DNA of 24,592 nt from a virus, in the IMG/VR virus record IMGVR_UViG_3300032093_000798, positions 1 through 24,592 of that record. One strand, given 5' to 3'. Shown here piece by piece: positions 21,628-24,592 of the stretch. The notes under the pieces are model-generated. The model saw nothing but the letters and a program-made list of their open reading frames with translations. It did not search any database and was not told where the DNA came from. Position 1 is the stretch's first letter; each line of letters starts with the position of its first letter. A program made the position numbers and the translations under genes.

Positions 21628-23136
21628 CTAATAGAACCCAGCGCCTCGGTGGCTCTTGAACCATTTCGTTGGCTCCGGCTCATCCGATGGCAACCTAATA
21701 AAGCCCCCCTGCCGAAAGCGCAGTAAGGCGAGCGTGGTCGCGTCCACCAAGTCGTCATTCGACCCGGAGGGGAAATCATTACATTCCTCCACGACCTCCC
21801 ATGCCCAACGTCTGTCGGGCACCCAGACTATACCCGCCGAAAAGAGGTCCGTCACCGCGTTAACTCGGCTGATCTTGTCTTGGCCCTTACCCGGTGTGAA
21901 CTCCGATATCGGCACACCCATGCGCCGCATCTCCTGATACAGCGCCGCACCGTTAGATTTCTTCTCCACGATGAAACTATCGGGCTGCCACTCCTTGTAC
22001 TCCTCCAGCACGAGGGCCTTAAGCTCTGGGAACTCCAAGCGTTCTTTGACCGCATTGAGCAGAATTATGTTGTAGTTCTGCGTGCTCTCGTTCTTAAACA
22101 CGCCCCACGTGAGCAAGGCGTTGTAGTCCGCACGGGTGTTCTTTTCTTGGGCGGCGTCCAAGGACATGATGATGAACTCACAGGACGGCGGGGACTCTGC
22201 CTCCCACGTCTGCCACCACTCCCGTTTGATGAGCGCACCCTCTTCGGAGGTCGGCTCCTGCATGTACTGGGCTTGCCAATACCGCACGTCCATACTGGCC
22301 TTTTTAGCCAGCAACTCATCGATCCCCCAGAACTCAGGCCACAGCGGCTTATCGTTCAGAATCGCGGGAAATTCCACCACTTCCCACTCATCCGCATCCT
22401 CGTTCTTGGTCATGTGGTCGATGATCTTGCCCGTCAGATCCATTTTGGACCAACGAGTCATCACCACGATGATCGCACCACCCGGCATCAATCGTTGTAC
22501 GGGACCTGACTGGAACCACTCCCAAGCCGGTTCAAAGACATCCGCACGTCCTTGCTTAGCTTCCTGCTCAGAGTGAGGGTCATCAATAATAAAAAGGTCG
22601 GCACCGCGACCAGCAAGAGCACCGCCGACACCAATAGCGAAGTACTCACCGTTAAAATTAGTGCCCCAACGAGAAGCACTCTTTGAATCAGCCTGAAGCT
22701 CGACGGTAGGGAAAATATCACGGTACAGGTCACTCCCGACCAAGTTACGCACACGCCTACCGAAGTTCACCGCCAGATCGGCAGTGTGGGAGGCCATAAT
22801 CACTTTCTTCTGCGGGTATTTGCCCAGAAACCAAGCAGGGGCAAGGTAAGAAATCATTTCAGACTTACCATGTCGCGGCGCAATGTTAACAATTACGCGC
22901 TTTTTTACCCCATCGGCTATGTCTTCAAAAATCTTGGCGAGCCGTTTGTGGTGAGGGCCGACCTTATAGCCGGGATATACGTGATGTATAAAGTCGAGGA
23001 AGGAATCCTTGCCCAACTTCTGCGTAATCTGGCTTTGATACTGCTTCAGGAGGGTCGCCACCCGCCGTTTCTCTTTGTCCGGCAGGTTTGGCAGCGCCAA
23101 CTTCAGCTTTTGCAGGTTTTCAGCGGTGAGTTGCAC
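21628..23136 (-). CDS. terL: Terminase large subunit
   Basis: 502 residues from GTG at 23136, 5 nt after the Cys-rich gene stop; a TTG start at 23202 would overlap that gene by 61 nt and is less likely. Walker A is APRHGKSE (residues ~86-93, K91), Walker B LFIIDDP (~181-187), motif III VVMTRW (~224-229). Nuclease residues: D327 in IIMSLDAA, Glu in IVEKKSNG and Asp in NDDLVDATTLAL. It powers DNA translocation into the prohead and cuts the concatemer. Length is usual for the family. Confidence 0.97.
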   Translation of the reverse strand: MQLTAENLQKLKLALPNLPDKEKRRVATLLKQYQSQITQKLGKDSFLDFIHHVYPGYKVGPHHKRLAKIFEDIADGVKKRVIVNIAPRHGKSEMISYLAPAWFLGKYPQKKVIMASHTADLAVNFGRRVRNLVGSDLYRDIFPTVELQADSKSASRWGTNFNGEYFAIGVGGALAGRGADLFIIDDPHSEQEAKQGRADVFEPAWEWFQSGPVQRLMPGGAIIVVMTRWSKMDLTGKIIDHMTKNEDADEWEVVEFPAILNDKPLWPEFWGIDELLAKKASMDVRYWQAQYMQEPTSEEGALIKREWWQTWEAESPPSCEFIIMSLDAAQEKNTRADYNALLTWGVFKNESTQNYNIILLNAVKERLEFPELKALVLEEYKEWQPDSFIVEKKSNGAALYQEMRRMGVPISEFTPGKGQDKISRVNAVTDLFSAGIVWVPDRRWAWEVVEECNDFPSGSNDDLVDATTLALLRFRQGGFIRLPSDEPEPTKWFKSHRGAGFY

Positions 23137-23141
23137 TAGAT

Positions 23142-23336
23142 TTAGTCTTCGACCAGCGATTTGATGCCAAATTCTTCTTTGCCCCACAGCCCAATCGGGC
23201 AAGACGTGTCAGCAAGCCGGGTTTTCCCCTGAATAATGCATCCACACTGCTTGCAGATGCCCAATTTGTTGTGTTCGCACGGGTCGCAGTACGAAAGGCG
23301 GTCCTGCACGGTCTCTTTAGCGGCCAACTTAACCAC
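23142..23336 (-). CDS. Small Cys-rich (zinc-binding) protein between terminase genes
   Basis: 64 residues from GTG at 23336, with AAGGAGGT 5 nt upstream, one of the strongest ribosome sites in the window; it lies inside the last codons of the small terminase gene, overlapping by 8 nt. Cysteines at 17, 20, 28, 31, 33 and 46 (CDPCEHN, CKQCGC, CPIGLW) form a zinc-binding knot seen in small proteins of many tailed phages. The function is unknown. Placement suggests a role with packaging. Confidence 0.85.
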   Translation of the reverse strand: MVKLAAKETVQDRLSYCDPCEHNKLGICKQCGCIIQGKTRLADTSCPIGLWGKEEFGIKSLVED

Positions 23337-23883
23337 CGATTACCTCCTTTTCCTCAATCACCCGGTACTCGATACCCTCCAGCACCGACATAAGCTCTTT
23401 TTCCACCTCTTCGATGGGCTTAATGATGTGTGTGGTCTCCGTCCGCTTCTTGAAAGCGTCTACACCATCTACTTCACCAAGCTTGGAGAGCGCCTGAATA
23501 CGGGTTTTGCTCTCTGAGGCGTTGTTGTACTCATCCAACAGAGCGTTTACGACAAAATTCTTCAGTTGGACGAGGTCTTCGACCACTTCAAAGTCGTATT
23601 TTGCCACCATTCCGGCCAGTACCGCCTTAGTACTGTCCCGTAATGCATTGTAATTTGGGCGTGTTTTAGGGTTTTGGATGATGTCTTTGGCAATTTTCTT
23701 GCCTTCTTCGACATCGGAGGGGTCTACCTGCAGGGTAGTGCCGGTCATCTCACACAAATCGGTGATGGTATGGGCTATGCCATCCAGTTCTTCACGGGCA
23801 GATAGCTCCGGCAACGCATCGGATGCGTTCTTGGGAAGAGGGATGTCCTCTTCTATGTCTGGCACGTGTGGTTCCATCTGCAT
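23329..23883 (-). CDS. Probable terminase small subunit
   Basis: 184 residues from ATG at 23883 (MQMEPHVPDIEEDIPLPKNA); ATGs at 23877 and 23928 are alternatives, none with a good ribosome site. The sequence is mostly helical and charged (IAHTITDLCEMTGTTLQVDP, FEVVEDLVQLKNFVVNALLD, IEEVEKELMSVLEGIEYRVI). Position directly before the Cys-rich protein and large terminase supports a DNA-recognising small subunit. No clear HTH motif was read, so the call rests on context. Upstream the frame stays open through Pro-rich codons of the G-rich region, but that part is not counted as protein. Confidence 0.62.
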   Translation of the reverse strand: MQMEPHVPDIEEDIPLPKNASDALPELSAREELDGIAHTITDLCEMTGTTLQVDPSDVEEGKKIAKDIIQNPKTRPNYNALRDSTKAVLAGMVAKYDFEVVEDLVQLKNFVVNALLDEYNNASESKTRIQALSKLGEVDGVDAFKKRTETTHIIKPIEEVEKELMSVLEGIEYRVIEEKEVIGG

Positions 23884-24098
23884 GGGGTTTGGCCCAAGTT
23901 GTTGGATATATAGCACAGAAAAGGGCATGGAACCAAATTTAAAGCGGGGTGGGTTTTTATACAGAGGGGGTGGGGGTAGGTTGGCTGGGTTTTGAAAAGT
24001 GTGGTGTCGTTTGTGTAAATCCAAGGGGTGTGGGGGAGCGGGGGGGCCCCAAAAATTTCCGGGGGGTGGCGGGGGAGTGGGGTCGCGCTGACAAGATT
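23884..24098. other. G-rich divergent intergenic region, quadruplex-prone
   Basis: No gene is supported here. The plus strand carries many G-runs: 23966-23989 (GGGGG, GGGGG, GG, GG, GGG) and 24025-24082 (runs of 4, 5, 7, 6, 5 and 4 G with short loops), enough for one or more G-quadruplexes. A homopolymer patch C4-A5-T3-C2-G6 lies at 24047-24066. On the minus strand TATAAA (23961-23956) and TATATA (23912-23907) could be -10 boxes for the leftward block, but no good -35 is seen. It separates divergent transcription units and may hold control or packaging sites. Confidence 0.6.
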
Positions 24099-24126
24099 TT
24101 GCAACGTAAGTTACGATTCGTATAAT
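24099..24126 (+). promoter_or_regulatory. Sigma70-type promoter for rightward genes
   Basis: TTGCAA at 24099-24104 (4 of 6 to TTGACA), a 16-nt spacer and a perfect TATAAT at 24121-24126. The transcript would start near 24133, giving a leader of about 40 nt before the ATG at 24172. It is the best promoter match I found in the window and faces away from the structural genes. Confidence 0.75.
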
Positions 24127-24171
24127 GGGAACCGTCGAGGCAACACCGCCCGACATAAACGGAGAAAGCAT

Positions 24172-24573
24172 ATGAAGATCATTCAAGAGGCCAATCGTTC
24201 TGCACGTAACAACGCGAAGAGTGTGGCGATCATCATTAAGCGTGATGGCAAGCGTGTTGGTGAATTGGTCAAAGCACTGCAGAAAGCTGATATCAACGTG
24301 CTCCATGTTTCAGTTGACGCCAACTCGTACAACGTCCGCGTTACTGGATCGCGTGCTGATCTCGATGTGATGTTTGGTGTACTGCGCCGAGCAGGACTGA
24401 CGCCAAGCAGCAGACCGGAAGAGAAAGAGCAGTACTACACCACGTTCTGGAATTTCCCTACCGGATTCCGCGAATACGTCTGGATCTCGTTTGCTTCCAC
24501 GTCGTGCAAGCGTGTGCAAGTACGAACGGAGATGCAGGAAGTGCCGGTCTACGAAACGGTCTGCGAAGAGTAA
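24172..24573 (+). CDS. Rightward small protein of unknown function, 133 aa
   Basis: 133 residues from ATG at 24172 with GGAG 7 nt upstream; the same frame is open further upstream, through the promoter, but without a ribosome site. N-terminus MKIIQEANRSARNNAKSVAI, then IKRDGKRVGELVKALQKADI looks alpha/beta; WNFPTGFREYVWISFAS and TEMQEVPVYETVCEE follow. No family is recognised. It is the only rightward gene here and begins another transcription unit, possibly early functions. Confidence 0.85.
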   Translation: MKIIQEANRSARNNAKSVAIIIKRDGKRVGELVKALQKADINVLHVSVDANSYNVRVTGSRADLDVMFGVLRRAGLTPSSRPEEKEQYYTTFWNFPTGFREYVWISFASTSCKRVQVRTEMQEVPVYETVCEE

Positions 24574-24580
24574 CAACCAC

Positions 24581-24587
24581 AACGGAG
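24581..24587 (+). promoter_or_regulatory. Ribosome-binding site for a gene beyond the right edge
   Basis: AACGGAG at 24581-24587, 7 nt after the stop of the rightward gene, repeats the AACGGAG used by that gene at 24158-24164. A co-transcribed next gene probably starts just outside the window. Confidence 0.55.
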
Positions 24588-24592
24588 CGGGA

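Noticed and set aside
23137-23202. TTG start for the large terminase at 23202
   Set aside because: It would add 22 residues encoded inside the Cys-rich gene; the GTG at 23136 lies just after that gene's stop and gives a usual N-terminus.
23884-24306. Long N-terminal Pro-rich extension of the small terminase frame, up to 24306
   Set aside because: The frame is open only because G-runs give Pro codons on the minus strand; it crosses the rightward promoter and gene, and has no ribosome site.

Overview
The window is part of a tailed double-stranded DNA phage genome (Caudoviricetes). The adaptor, nozzle and portal types suggest a short-tailed, podovirus-like particle. No host genes, rRNA, tRNA or insertion sequences are seen. 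Nearly all coding capacity lies on the minus strand in one tightly packed leftward block. Neighbouring genes usually overlap by 1-17 nt (ATGA, TAATG and GTGA junctions) or lie within 20 nt, and about ten use GTG starts. Several small genes (DUF6321-like, a Zn-ribbon beginning MPNRFASGK, KWRTKSGK-type) resemble proteins I recall from uncultured marine and freshwater phages. This suggests an environmental phage of a Gram-negative bacterium, but the host cannot be read from the sequence.

In transcription order (right to left) the layout is as follows. (1) Packaging and head, 23.9-15.4 kb: probable small terminase, small Cys-rich protein, large terminase, portal, a 64-aa helical protein, a GroES-like co-chaperonin, scaffold-like protein, a 149-aa protein, probable decoration protein and major capsid protein. 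A strong intrinsic terminator follows the capsid gene. (2) Small-protein region, 15.3-10.4 kb: two short structural-like proteins, many small Lys/Arg/Gly-rich proteins, three membrane/coiled-coil proteins, an adaptor-like protein and a Zn-ribbon protein. (3) Tail, adhesion and lysis, 10.4-0 kb: SU10/P22-like adaptor, several structural-like proteins including a 14-repeat protein, a tail fibre, a glycine-rich adhesin-like protein, a possible fibre chaperone, holin, GH24 endolysin with an E-C-T catalytic pattern, a nozzle-like tail protein, a C1q-like fibre head, and a large Pro/Cys-rich protein that runs off the left edge.

At the right edge (23.9-24.6 kb) a G-rich, quadruplex-prone segment separates the leftward block from a rightward gene. 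That gene has a near-consensus sigma70-type promoter, and the ribosome-binding site of a further rightward gene is visible at the window end. This looks like the divergent boundary between the late structural block and another transcription unit.

The genes fit together as a virion assembly and release programme: capsid folding and scaffolding, packaging through portal and terminase, closure by adaptors and nozzle, host adhesion by several fibre types, and lysis. The least explained parts are the recurrent basic KGGKVKS / ADGIA-type motifs in several small proteins, the 22-residue repeat protein whose repeat resembles the tail of the Zn-ribbon protein, the phage-encoded GroES, the structured elements around 15.05-15.42 kb, and the G-rich divergent region. 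All functions are inferred from reading the sequence; no database search was run.
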